A stretch of 64,000 nt of DNA from Rhizobium sp. WYCCWR10014. Lineage in GTDB: Bacteria > Pseudomonadota > Alphaproteobacteria > Rhizobiales > Rhizobiaceae. Positions 17,304 through 25,919 of this stretch are shown here, piece after piece. A program made the translations under genes and the position numbers. The stretch is from positions 1-64,000 of the forward strand of contig NZ_LXFU01000053.1 in NCBI RefSeq assembly GCF_001657485.1, read 5' to 3'. The notes below the pieces were generated by a model that did no database searches, was not told the DNA's origin, and saw nothing but the letters and a program-made list of their open reading frames with translations. Positions within the stretch are counted from its first letter, which is position 1. Each line of letters starts with the position of its first letter.

Positions 17304-18413
17304 ATGCCGACACCACAGCAACCCAGCCTAATAGTTCGACAGAAATCCCCACAGAATATCGAGTTTCCGTTTTCGTCGCTCTCCGATTGGCTGATCCCAA
17401 CCGAGCAGTTCTTCGTGCGAAACCATTTCCCGTCGCCGGACCTCGATGCGCGAGACTGGAGATTGCGCGTTGGCGGGGCGGTGGAGCGGCCGATCGAACT
17501 TGACCTCGACAGCATCAAGGCGATGCGGAGCACGACTTTCACCGCCGTCGTCGAGTGTGCAGGGAACGGCCGCGTCTATTATGAGCCGCCGAAGGAGGGG
17601 TTGCAGTGGCAGAACGGAGCCGTCGGCAATGCCGCGTGGACAGGTGTTCTTCTGCGCGAGATTTTGGAAATGGCGGGCGTTAAGCGAACCGCATGTGAGG
17701 TTCTGCTCGCAGGCGCCGACAGCGGCGTCGTCGACGCGAACAAGAAAACAGCTTCTCCCGGCCCCATCGCTTTTGCGCGCAGTTTACCGCTTGAGAAGGC
17801 CATCGCTGACAGCACGATCCTTGCCTATTCGATGAACGAGGAGCCGTTGACGCGCGATCACGGCTACCCGCTACGCGCGGTAGTGGGTGGCTGGTTCGGC
17901 ATGGCTTGGGTCAAGTGGATCACTGATATCACGGTCGTGGAACAACCGTTCCTGGGGTACTGGCAGGCGCGCGACTATTTCCGTTGGGAGCGCAGCCTCG
18001 GGGAACCCAGGCTGGTCCCCCTCGCGGAGATGGAGGTCAAAGCGCAGATCGCGCGTCCAGCGCAGGGGGCGCGTCTCATCGCCGGCCAACCGTACCGGAT
18101 TTTCGGAGCCGCCTGGAGCGGAGAGGCTGCTATCCGGCAGGTGCAGGTCTGCACCGGAGATGGCAGGGGCTGGCGCGAGGCAAGGCTCCTCGAAACAGAA
18201 CATCCCTTTGCATGGCGCTTGTGGGAGTACATGTGGACCCCTGAAGAAGTGGGGCGATACATACTGCGATGTCGCGCGATGGATGGGGCGGGGTGCGTGC
18301 AGCCCGACCTCCAGCGTTCCGACTGCGAGAGCTACGCGGCCAATTGGATCGTTCCGGTGGAGGTTACTGTCGTTCCCGCGCCACAGACGTATGAGGAGGA
18401 ATTCGTGATCTAA
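17304..18413 (+). CDS. Sulfite oxidase-like molybdopterin-dependent oxidoreductase
   Basis: 369 residues. The oxidoreductase molybdopterin-binding domain spans about 30-235 and contains the molybdenum-ligand cysteine C85 in VVECAGNGR. The Mo-co dimerisation domain spans about 240-360 (PAQGARLIAGQPYRIFGAAWSGEAAI). It lacks the cytochrome b5 domain of animal sulfite oxidase and has no obvious signal peptide, so it may be cytoplasmic or exported with a partner. Sulfite is the classical substrate, but many bacterial members are uncharacterised. It stands alone; no cytochrome c gene is adjacent. Confidence 0.85.
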   Translation: MPTPQQPSLIVRQKSPQNIEFPFSSLSDWLIPTEQFFVRNHFPSPDLDARDWRLRVGGAVERPIELDLDSIKAMRSTTFTAVVECAGNGRVYYEPPKEGLQWQNGAVGNAAWTGVLLREILEMAGVKRTACEVLLAGADSGVVDANKKTASPGPIAFARSLPLEKAIADSTILAYSMNEEPLTRDHGYPLRAVVGGWFGMAWVKWITDITVVEQPFLGYWQARDYFRWERSLGEPRLVPLAEMEVKAQIARPAQGARLIAGQPYRIFGAAWSGEAAIRQVQVCTGDGRGWREARLLETEHPFAWRLWEYMWTPEEVGRYILRCRAMDGAGCVQPDLQRSDCESYAANWIVPVEVTVVPAPQTYEEEFVI

Positions 18414-18630
18414 TCACCCGCATGGGGCGGAATGGCGGCTTTTGGCGCAACTGCGACCCGCGTTGTCACTGCGCCATGTCCCTTTGCAGCAACAGCGACG
18501 GGCATATCGGCCCAAAGCTGACAAGAGGTCGCTCTGTCGTCCCTGCTGGCAGGGCTCGTCCATTCGAATTCTGGACGTCAAACTACCCACATAGCCTATG
18601 ACTCCTCCGAGTTCGTCATTGCGCCAGGCG

Positions 18631-19788
18631 CTAGAAAATCTTCTCGGTGGGAAGTCCGAGCGCGAATGAACCCGCATATTGCGCCTGGGCTCCGGGCTGC
18701 ATCGGATGATAGCGAGCGCCCTGTATGTCACGGAAGCAGCGTTCCAGGCCGTTCTCTCGATAGAATGCCGCGCCGCCTGCGACCTCCATTGCAAGCTCCG
18801 TCACCTCGATAGCGTGCCGTGCGACCAAGGAACGGCCGATCATAACCTCGTTGACGGTTTCCGCGGACGGTTCGTTTCGTGCAACGACCTCTAGCATCCA
18901 GCGATGGGCGATCTGTGCGGCCCTCAGAGACGTTTCCATGCGCCCGACCAACCCGATCACGTGATCGCTGTTGGCCTTGCTACGGACCATCTTGACTGCA
19001 ATGTCGCGGGCGCTCTCGGCGATGCCAAGATAGACCGCGTAGATCAGAGGAAACGCGATCGTGCCGATGACTTGAAATACTGGATGCCATTGCCCCGCGC
19101 TTCTGGAAAATGCGACACTGGCATCCGGCACGAAGAGGTTTTCGATAATGACATCGTTTGACCCGGTTCCCCTCATTCCAAGTGTTCGCCACGTATCCTC
19201 AATTGATACCTCTGGGGATGCCATCGGAACGCCGAAATGGATGACGGAGCGCGCGCCATCCGGTTCTTCATAAACAGCACCGGTCATCAGGATGTTTCCC
19301 GCCGCCGCGCCGGAAGTGAAGCGTTTACGTGCGGTGATCCGGTATCCGCCATCAACTTTCAGGGCCTTGCCCGATCCGCCGATCCAGTCCGATCCGCCGC
19401 TCGAGAGCAATATGATTTGCTCCGATGCAACACGTCTCAGGAGCGGCTCCACCGCGGCCACCTTTTGATGCCGCCAGCGCCAGGCGGGGATGGCGACTTG
19501 ATGGGTATGCATGGAAAAGGCAAGCGCGGTGGACCCACATGCACGAGCAATGGATTTGAGCATCTCAGAAAGTTCCGGCACCTCCGCGCCCATCCCGCCC
19601 AATTCGATTGGAACGCCTGCCCGCACGAGTCCAGATTCCTTTAGAAGCGCGTAATTCTCGCCGACGAAGGTGTCGCTCTCGTCGATCGATGCGGCGCGTT
19701 GCGCGATGGTGGGCAGGACCGAAGTGGTTAGTTCGACAATGGTCCGACCGCCGGCAAGGTTCTGTTTTGGTTCTGCAGGCCCGAGCAT
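18631..19788 (-). CDS. Acyl-CoA dehydrogenase/DszC-like flavoprotein
   Basis: 385 residues from the ATG at 19788, preceded by AGGAGG at a good distance. It has the three-part acyl-CoA dehydrogenase fold: N-terminal helical domain (to about 120), a beta domain with DTWRTLGMRGTGSNDVIIENLFVP near 200-225, and a C-terminal helical domain with the RDIQGARYHPMQ segment. The region usually holding the catalytic glutamate is not obvious. The sequence is closer to DszC-type and flavin-dependent monooxygenase members than to fatty-acid enzymes. The gene is divergent from an HxlR regulator, which probably controls it. Confidence 0.75.
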   Translation of the reverse strand: MLGPAEPKQNLAGGRTIVELTTSVLPTIAQRAASIDESDTFVGENYALLKESGLVRAGVPIELGGMGAEVPELSEMLKSIARACGSTALAFSMHTHQVAIPAWRWRHQKVAAVEPLLRRVASEQIILLSSGGSDWIGGSGKALKVDGGYRITARKRFTSGAAAGNILMTGAVYEEPDGARSVIHFGVPMASPEVSIEDTWRTLGMRGTGSNDVIIENLFVPDASVAFSRSAGQWHPVFQVIGTIAFPLIYAVYLGIAESARDIAVKMVRSKANSDHVIGLVGRMETSLRAAQIAHRWMLEVVARNEPSAETVNEVMIGRSLVARHAIEVTELAMEVAGGAAFYRENGLERCFRDIQGARYHPMQPGAQAQYAGSFALGLPTEKIF

Positions 19789-19846
19789 ATCAATGCCTCC
19801 TATCTCGTGAGGATTGAGACTCTGCGCTCGTTTCACAATTGCGGCT

Positions 19847-19863
19847 AGTACACGAACTGTACT
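19847..19863. promoter_or_regulatory. Palindromic operator AGTACA-N5-TGTACT
   Basis: A perfect 6-bp inverted repeat with a 5-bp spacer lies midway between the divergent acyl-CoA-dehydrogenase-like gene (start 19788) and the HxlR gene (start 19940). Its size suits a dimeric winged-helix HxlR protein. The symmetry is seen; binding is inferred. Confidence 0.5.
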
Positions 19864-19939
19864 GAACGCCGCCGCCGTAGCATTTGGCGGACCGGTTGTT
19901 TTGCAATATTGTGCCTGATCCAGACCGTTGGAGGTCCTT

Positions 19940-20632
19940 ATGGTAGAGCGTGACGGCTACGGGCAATTCTGTCCAGTATCAATGGCGTCGGAAATCCTCT
20001 GCTCGCGGTGGACGACCTTGGTCGTCCGCGAACTCCTTTGCGGATCGACGCGCTTTAATGAGTTGCGTCGCGGTCTACCAAAAATGTCTCCGGCACTCTT
20101 ATCAAAACGACTGAAAGAACTGGAACAAACGGGCGTGATCACGGTGACAAGGAGTGCGAACGGCACGACCCATTACCAACTCACGGCATCGGGTGAAGAA
20201 TTGAGACCTCTGATCATGGGTCTCGGAAATTGGGCTCAACGGTGGATGGAATCGCGACTTTCCTTGAAGAATCTCGACCCTTCACTGCTCATGTGGGACA
20301 TGCGGCGGAGCCTCGATACAAGAAGACTTCCGACCCGCCGTTGTACGATACAGTTTCTGTACCCGGAACTTTCGGCCGCGCAAAAGAGCTGGTGGCTTGT
20401 GGTCGAAAACGGAAAAGTCGATCTCTGCAACTTCGATCCGGGCTATGATGTAGACCTTCTCGTTGAAGGGCCGCTCCGTTCGATGACCGCAATTTGGATG
20501 GGCCTCACGACCATACGTCAGGAAACCGATGCAGAAACGCTGAAACTTGAAGGGGACAGGGTGCTCGCGCGCGACATGCAGGAATGGCTCGGTCTGAGTG
20601 TGTTTGCCAAAATCCCCCGGATGAGGGCTTGA
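19940..20632 (+). CDS. HxlR family regulator with a C-terminal SCP2-like domain
   Basis: 230 residues from the ATG at 19940, with GGAGGT 5 bases upstream. Residues 5-100 form an HxlR winged helix: CPVSMASEILCSRWTTLVVREL, then FNELRRGLPKMSPALLSKRLKEL. The cysteine near residue 9 occurs in many redox- or electrophile-sensing HxlR proteins. Residues 125-225 resemble the sterol-carrier-like domain found in some longer family members and may bind a hydrophobic ligand. It probably represses the divergent flavoprotein gene through the palindrome between them. Confidence 0.82.
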   Translation: MVERDGYGQFCPVSMASEILCSRWTTLVVRELLCGSTRFNELRRGLPKMSPALLSKRLKELEQTGVITVTRSANGTTHYQLTASGEELRPLIMGLGNWAQRWMESRLSLKNLDPSLLMWDMRRSLDTRRLPTRRCTIQFLYPELSAAQKSWWLVVENGKVDLCNFDPGYDVDLLVEGPLRSMTAIWMGLTTIRQETDAETLKLEGDRVLARDMQEWLGLSVFAKIPRMRA

Positions 20633-20975
20633 ACCATCGAAGGCGAGTGGTCCTGACGGATACAGCCCAACAAGGAAGACCCGTCACCCAGCCGGAAAAT
20701 TGGCACGCACGCCTGCAGAAGCCGATGCCCGCTCTGGAGCGCAAACCGGAAGCACTGATGCCGTCATTGGTTCGAAGCATTCATGGATTTGTCATTGACC
20801 ACGTTGCTCCGAAGCGGTCGGGGATCGTCGGCTGCGGCGCTCTACAAATGAACAGTCCAAGTCGCTTGGGCAGCAGACAGCGTCCAAGCCTATAGATTTC
20901 TATTGGGACGTTCCCGTGTTATGATCCCGGCCCTGGCGTCGTCCGCCGTGGGTTCTGCACACGGAGACTTGTCTG
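20633..20975. other. 343-bp intergenic stretch, nothing recognised
   Basis: It lies between the HxlR gene and the first nucleotide cyclase gene. No gene, repeat or clear terminator was seen. A GGAG at 20961 is the probable ribosome site of the cyclase. Confidence 0.4.
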
Positions 20976-22382
20976 ATGAGCGAAGTGGACGTCCTTTTTG
21001 CCTCCCTGCGACAGGCGGCTGACGCGCAGACGGTTGAGTGCATCGAGAAGGTCGTCATGCATGGCTCGGATCGCGAGCTCAATCGCATCAATGCGCTCGC
21101 TTTCGCGGATAAACACCATCTCGATCAAGAAAAAACCATCGCCGCCTTTCTCCATGCAGCCCGCATAGGCGCGTTCGAGATGACCTGGAACGTCCTTTGC
21201 CCAGGATGTGGCGGCGTCCTCGATAGCGGTGCAACCCTCAAAACCGTCGTCCACGAGACGTACCACTGCGCGCTCTGCGCGGCCGGATACGAGCCTACCC
21301 TCGACGAAATGGTCGAGGTCACGTTCACGGTCAGTCCGCGCGTGCGCAGGATTGCCGCTCACGACCCCGATCGGTTGCCGCCGCTCGAGTACTATCGCCA
21401 GATCTTCTTCAGCTCCGGGGTGGACCTGCCTGACGATCTCGAAGCGCGGTTTTCGCGCATCCAGCTGGAGATGATCGAGTTGGCCCCGGGGGAGAAGGCT
21501 TTCGTCTCCCTGCAACTGCCAGCGCAGTTCGTCATCATCTTCGATGCGGTCACCCACTCGGCGCAGTTCATCGACGTGCAGGGCGAGCCAACCGACGAAC
21601 GTCAAACCCTCTCGATGATCATCAGTCGGACGCATGCGCTGAACGAAACCCTGACCCTGCGTCCCGGCTCACTGCGGCTCACCCTCGAGAACCACACCGA
21701 TCGCAGAGTGGTGCCGAACGTCTGCATCGCAGGCGACGAGCTGCACGACCTCCTGGGCCGCAGGCGGGCTTTCCTGACAGCCAAGCGTCTGCTGACGAAC
21801 CAGAGCTTCCGCGACATCTATCGGACCGACACGCTCGACGTCGACCAACGCCTCAAGATCACCAGCCTGACCTTCCTCTTCACCGACTTGAGGGGCTCGA
21901 CCGCGCTTTACGAGCGCGTCGGAGATCTTGCCGCTTTCGATCTGGTGCGCGCGCATTTCCGGGTTCTTCACGAGATCGTCGCGACCGAAGCCGGAGCGGT
22001 CGTCAAGACCATAGGCGATGCGGTGATGGCGACCTTCCCGAGCCCGGACCGTGCGGTGGCGGCAGCACTCAGGATGCGGGAGGCGATGCTTCGGTTAAAT
22101 GCCGAACACGGCAGCGACGATCTTCTTCTGAAGATCGGCATTCATGAGGGACCATGCCTCGCAGTCAACCTGAACGACCGGCAGGACTACTTCGGCCAGA
22201 CCGTCAATATCGCCTCCCGCGTCCAGGGTCTTGCCGATCCCAATGTGATCATGACGACGGAGGCGATCGTCGACGATGCCCAAGTTTCAGAGATCCTCCG
22301 TCACAGCGGCATCACATCGGCCTCCCGGATGGCGGAGCTTCAGGGCATCGGGCGGGAGGTGAGGATTTTTGCGCTGTCTTGA
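20976..22382 (+). CDS. Class III adenylate/guanylate cyclase with zinc-ribbon-like N-terminal region (DUF5939 type)
   Basis: 468 residues. The N-terminal 280 residues include a CPGCGG...CALC four-cysteine pattern near 75-105, likely a metal site, within a DUF5939-like region. The catalytic domain (about 290-460) has the metal aspartates in FTDLRGST and KTIGDAV, the base-selecting lysine K-x3-D, and VNIASR with the transition-state Asn and Arg. It should make cAMP (or cGMP) in the cytoplasm. It is tail to tail with a second, unrelated class III cyclase 440 bp away. Confidence 0.85.
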   Translation: MSEVDVLFASLRQAADAQTVECIEKVVMHGSDRELNRINALAFADKHHLDQEKTIAAFLHAARIGAFEMTWNVLCPGCGGVLDSGATLKTVVHETYHCALCAAGYEPTLDEMVEVTFTVSPRVRRIAAHDPDRLPPLEYYRQIFFSSGVDLPDDLEARFSRIQLEMIELAPGEKAFVSLQLPAQFVIIFDAVTHSAQFIDVQGEPTDERQTLSMIISRTHALNETLTLRPGSLRLTLENHTDRRVVPNVCIAGDELHDLLGRRRAFLTAKRLLTNQSFRDIYRTDTLDVDQRLKITSLTFLFTDLRGSTALYERVGDLAAFDLVRAHFRVLHEIVATEAGAVVKTIGDAVMATFPSPDRAVAAALRMREAMLRLNAEHGSDDLLLKIGIHEGPCLAVNLNDRQDYFGQTVNIASRVQGLADPNVIMTTEAIVDDAQVSEILRHSGITSASRMAELQGIGREVRIFALS

Positions 22383-22823
22383 GTTTGGTCTTCTTGGTCA
22401 CATTAACTTCAGCAGTTTGCGGTAACGGTCGGCCGCAAGCGGACTTTTTCGTTGTCGAAGGACATGGCTGCTTTGCGCCTAATTTTGCCGTTGAAACAGA
22501 CCTTGCACCTGCCGGAAAGCAGCCATTGTCTAGTTTCAAGGTAACGGCATCTTTGCGCCGCCGGAAGCAGGCGTCGTGGCCTTCATGTCTCGGCGAAGCT
22601 GCTTAGATGTTTGCAAAGCATCCTGTCTTCATTCTGGGCTACGGGCTCATCGCCACCATGATGCAAGGCGGTCCAGCGGAAAAGTCATGCGAGACTTGGG
22701 CTGGTTGACGTGTTTTGTGAAGCGTCTGAAGAAGCTTGGCCCTGCGATTGAGACCGCCGTTCTCGCACAGCGCATATCCGTTGATCAAGTCCTCGAACGC
22801 GTCGGGATTGTCCCCACCCGCTG
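22383..22823. other. 441-bp region between two convergent cyclase genes
   Basis: Short open frames exist (for example minus 22639-22827), but I recognise no product and see no ribosome sites. The segment has lower coding character than its flanks and could be decayed. No T-tracted terminator was found. Confidence 0.4.
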
Positions 22824-24530
22824 TCACATCTCTGGCAGGCCGGCCTTTCGGAAGCCGTCAACAAAGTGGTCTCGTACAGATGCATCGCGCAGCGGCTGAG
22901 AGCTGAGCCAATGGCCAATCGTGAAATGAGGGTGGGCGATCAGGAACAATTCTGCTTCTCGCCGCGCCTCCTCACGATGGCCCAGCTGTGCAAGCGTAGC
23001 AGCCAGGAATTTGCGTGAGTTGGTACGATACGTGTCTTTCCTGCGGAGCGTAGCGGCTGCCGCCTCATAGTCACGCGCGGCGTATTGCGCTTGCCCAAGA
23101 TGACAAAGATACCAGCACGCTGGATAGGGATTGAGCCGCAGAGCTTTTTCGATCTGCGCCAGTCCGTCTGCAACCCTGCCGTCCAGCACGGACATGTCCG
23201 ACATGGCGGCCCAGGTGTCGGCGTGGTTGGGGTCCAGCTCCAGGGCCTTGGCGAAGGCGGCCTCCGATTCCTCCCATCGCCGCTCATAAGCCAAAATGGT
23301 CCCCAGAACGTAACGGCAGCCGGCATCGTTGGGATCCAGGTCGACCGCCTTCTGCGCGGACGTTACCGCCATCCGACGGTTGGGATCTTCGGGCTCGCCA
23401 AAATGAGTCCAGGCAAGCCAACGATTATAGGCGAGCAGACCGAGCGCCTCGGCATATGATGGATCGAGCTCAACCGCGCGTTGGAGTAGCATATAGGCCT
23501 CACGCTCAGTTTGCGGCGACTCTTCCGTCAGAAGGCGCGCGCGCACACACAGGTCGTACGCCTCAAAGTTCTTCGGCCGATTGCGCGGCGTCGGGATGGT
23601 CAGCCGGCCGACGAGGGCTTCAACAATCTTGGCATTAACTTCATCCTGTAATTCGAAAACATCTTCCACCGTCCTGTCAAACCTCTCGGCCCACAAGTGC
23701 TGGCCGGCAAGCGTGTCGACCAATTGGGCATTGATGCGGACACGGCCCATTGCGCGTCTGGCGCTCCCCTCGAGGACATAGCGGACGCCGAGTTCCTGGG
23801 CGACCAGCCGTACGTTGACCGGCTTGCCCTTGTAGCCGTACACGGAATTGCGCGCGATGACGAACAGGCCAGCCGTTCGCGAAAGGTCGGTGATCAGGTC
23901 TTCGGTCAAGCCGTCGACGAAAGGCGCGTCCGCTTCATCCCCACTCATATTCGTGAACGGCAATACAGCGATCGAGGGACATTCGGGCAGCGGCAATATG
24001 CTCTGCAGCGCATCCGGCCAATGCCACACGTGGACCGGTCGAGTGAGGTTCTTCAGGTAGCGTTCGCCTGCATCAAAGAACCGGTCGCTAATCTTGCCGA
24101 CGATCTCGCCGTGAACATTGGCTGAAATGCAGATACCTCCCGGAGCGGCCTGCGTCTGGAGGCGCGCCGCGACATTGACGTCGTCGCCGAGGACGTCTGA
24201 ACCGTCGTCAATGACATCTCCCAGATTGACGCCTACACGCAAAAGCAGGCGCTGGTCTCCGGAAGCCTCAACGGCAGTGGTGGCCCGCTGCATTTCCAAC
24301 GCTGCTGCGACCGCGTCCACCGCGCTACCGAATTCGATCAGGAAGCCGTCGCCCATGACCTTGAAGATGCGACCGTTGTGGCGCATCACAGCCGGCTCGA
24401 CAATGCCGGAACGGAGTTCCCTCAGGTTCGCCAGCGTTGCGGCTTCGTCAGCCTCCATCAGGCGTGAATATCCCACCACATCGGCAACGACGATGGCAGC
24501 AAGGCGACGCTGAAGAGATTGATCCGTCAT
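22824..24530 (-). CDS. Class III adenylate cyclase with TolB-like and TPR repeats
   Basis: 568 residues. An N-terminal cyclase domain (about 8-170) has AIVVADVVGYSRLM and KVMGDGFLIEF carrying the two metal aspartates, and GDDVNVAARL. It is followed by an FMN/TolB-like segment beginning PSIAVLPFTNMSGD near 186, and a C-terminal array of TPR helices (about 330-560: YAEALGLLAYNRW, PNDAGCRYVLGTIL, PNHADTWAAMSDM). This layout is very common in rhizobia, which carry many such cyclases. It probably signals through cAMP in response to a protein or ligand bound by the TPR part. It has no visible membrane anchor. Confidence 0.88.
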   Translation of the reverse strand: MTDQSLQRRLAAIVVADVVGYSRLMEADEAATLANLRELRSGIVEPAVMRHNGRIFKVMGDGFLIEFGSAVDAVAAALEMQRATTAVEASGDQRLLLRVGVNLGDVIDDGSDVLGDDVNVAARLQTQAAPGGICISANVHGEIVGKISDRFFDAGERYLKNLTRPVHVWHWPDALQSILPLPECPSIAVLPFTNMSGDEADAPFVDGLTEDLITDLSRTAGLFVIARNSVYGYKGKPVNVRLVAQELGVRYVLEGSARRAMGRVRINAQLVDTLAGQHLWAERFDRTVEDVFELQDEVNAKIVEALVGRLTIPTPRNRPKNFEAYDLCVRARLLTEESPQTEREAYMLLQRAVELDPSYAEALGLLAYNRWLAWTHFGEPEDPNRRMAVTSAQKAVDLDPNDAGCRYVLGTILAYERRWEESEAAFAKALELDPNHADTWAAMSDMSVLDGRVADGLAQIEKALRLNPYPACWYLCHLGQAQYAARDYEAAAATLRRKDTYRTNSRKFLAATLAQLGHREEARREAELFLIAHPHFTIGHWLSSQPLRDASVRDHFVDGFRKAGLPEM

Positions 24531-24769
24531 GTGAGGACAAGCCTAACGACCTAATTAGAAAGTTATTGTTCAACCGCGGGTGAGTCAACAAGTGGTAAGA
24601 GGTAATATCCAGGCGATTCCACCTTCCGGCCCCAAAATCCGTCATTCCTTCACGCCGGTCCAACGACCGCTTCTTGGCGCATTGCAGGCCTACTCCGGCT
24701 TGGAGTTCCGCATCAGCGTGACTCCGATCCACGACTGGCGAATTAAAGCTTTGACCAATGGGCCCGAGC

Positions 24770-25711
24770 CTAAGGCCAATCGGCGTAACCCGAGGACAGC
24801 ATGCTGTTTTCCGAGCCGGCGGAAGCGCGGGCGATCTCGCGGTAGCCGGCGGGCGAAAGGCCGGTCTTGCGTTTGAAGAAATGGCTGAAATAGGTCGGGT
24901 CGCGAAAGCCGAGGCCGTCGGAGATTTCCTGGATATTGCGGGCCGATCTTTCCAATCTCAGCTTTGCCTCCTGCACCACACGCTCATGCAGGAGCTGGAT
25001 CGGCGAGCGGCCGAGCGCCCTTTGGCAGATGGAATGTAGCCGGTCGGCCGTGACGCCCAGCTCCGCGGCATAATCGCTGATCGGCCGGTGCTGGCGGAAG
25101 CCGGCCTCGACCAGTTGCCGATATCTCTGCAGGATCGATCCGGTTTCGCCCTGCCCGCGCTGCTCGCTTCTCTCGCCATCGGAACCGCGCCACAGCGCCA
25201 TCAGAATGAGCCTGATATAGGCGGAGGCGACCATCCAGGAGGAGCGGGTGGGATCACCGAGTTCCCGCACGAAGCCTGATATCAGCGGGCTGATTTCGGC
25301 CACAGCTGAGGGATCCAATGCCTCGACCAGCTTGCGCTGTTCGGTGAAGATGCGCAGCGAATAGGATTCCACCTTGTCGCCGATCGCATCGACCATGACC
25401 TGCGGCGAAGCGCCGACCAGATGAGCCGCGGTTCCGGCTGATATCGACAGGTCGCATCGCGCCTGCGGCGGCAGGAAGGCAAGCAGCGGTCCGTGCAGCG
25501 GCCGATGTTCGCCATTGTCGAAATGAAGCTCTCCACTCCCCTCGCCAAGCAGAAGGAAATGGTGGAAATCGGCATACAGCCCTTTTTGGAAACGGATGCG
25601 CCGGTGCGACAGCGACGGCCCGTGCCACTCGCCCCTGGCATAGTGATGAATTCCTCCGTCGGTCGCCAACGCGTCCACTCCATTCCCCAAGTCACACAAT
25701 GCTGATATCAC
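24770..25711 (-). CDS. AraC family regulator of the aldehyde/ABC operon
   Basis: 313 residues with a GTG start at 25711; a GTG 11 codons later with GGGGAATGGA in front is an alternative. The N-terminal cupin-like sensor domain covers about 20-170. The C-terminal AraC DNA-binding domain covers about 205-300, with ISDYAAELGVTADRLHSICQRALG and the GFRDPTYFSHFFKRKTGLSP block. It is divergent from the aldehyde dehydrogenase gene across 208 bp and probably activates that operon when an aromatic inducer is bound. Confidence 0.85.
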   Translation of the reverse strand: MISALCDLGNGVDALATDGGIHHYARGEWHGPSLSHRRIRFQKGLYADFHHFLLLGEGSGELHFDNGEHRPLHGPLLAFLPPQARCDLSISAGTAAHLVGASPQVMVDAIGDKVESYSLRIFTEQRKLVEALDPSAVAEISPLISGFVRELGDPTRSSWMVASAYIRLILMALWRGSDGERSEQRGQGETGSILQRYRQLVEAGFRQHRPISDYAAELGVTADRLHSICQRALGRSPIQLLHERVVQEAKLRLERSARNIQEISDGLGFRDPTYFSHFFKRKTGLSPAGYREIARASAGSENSMLSSGYADWP

Positions 25712-25919
25712 CGGATAATTACAATATTAACCCAATAAATCGCATTCCATCCAAACCAGATCGGCGTAACCTTTTCCCATCAGCCTTTGGGAGGAGGCTC
25801 TTCAACAGATGCAGGAACGCTCAGGCCGCCCTCGTGGCGCCGCGTCCGCGCGTTTTCTCCCATGGCAATAACGCAGGCGCCGGCACATGGCGCCAACACG
25901 TGGCGAATTGGGTGGAACA

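Noticed and set aside
22639..22827. Small minus-strand gene between the two cyclases
   Set aside because: No ribosome site or recognisable motif, and it overlaps the end of the TPR-cyclase gene.
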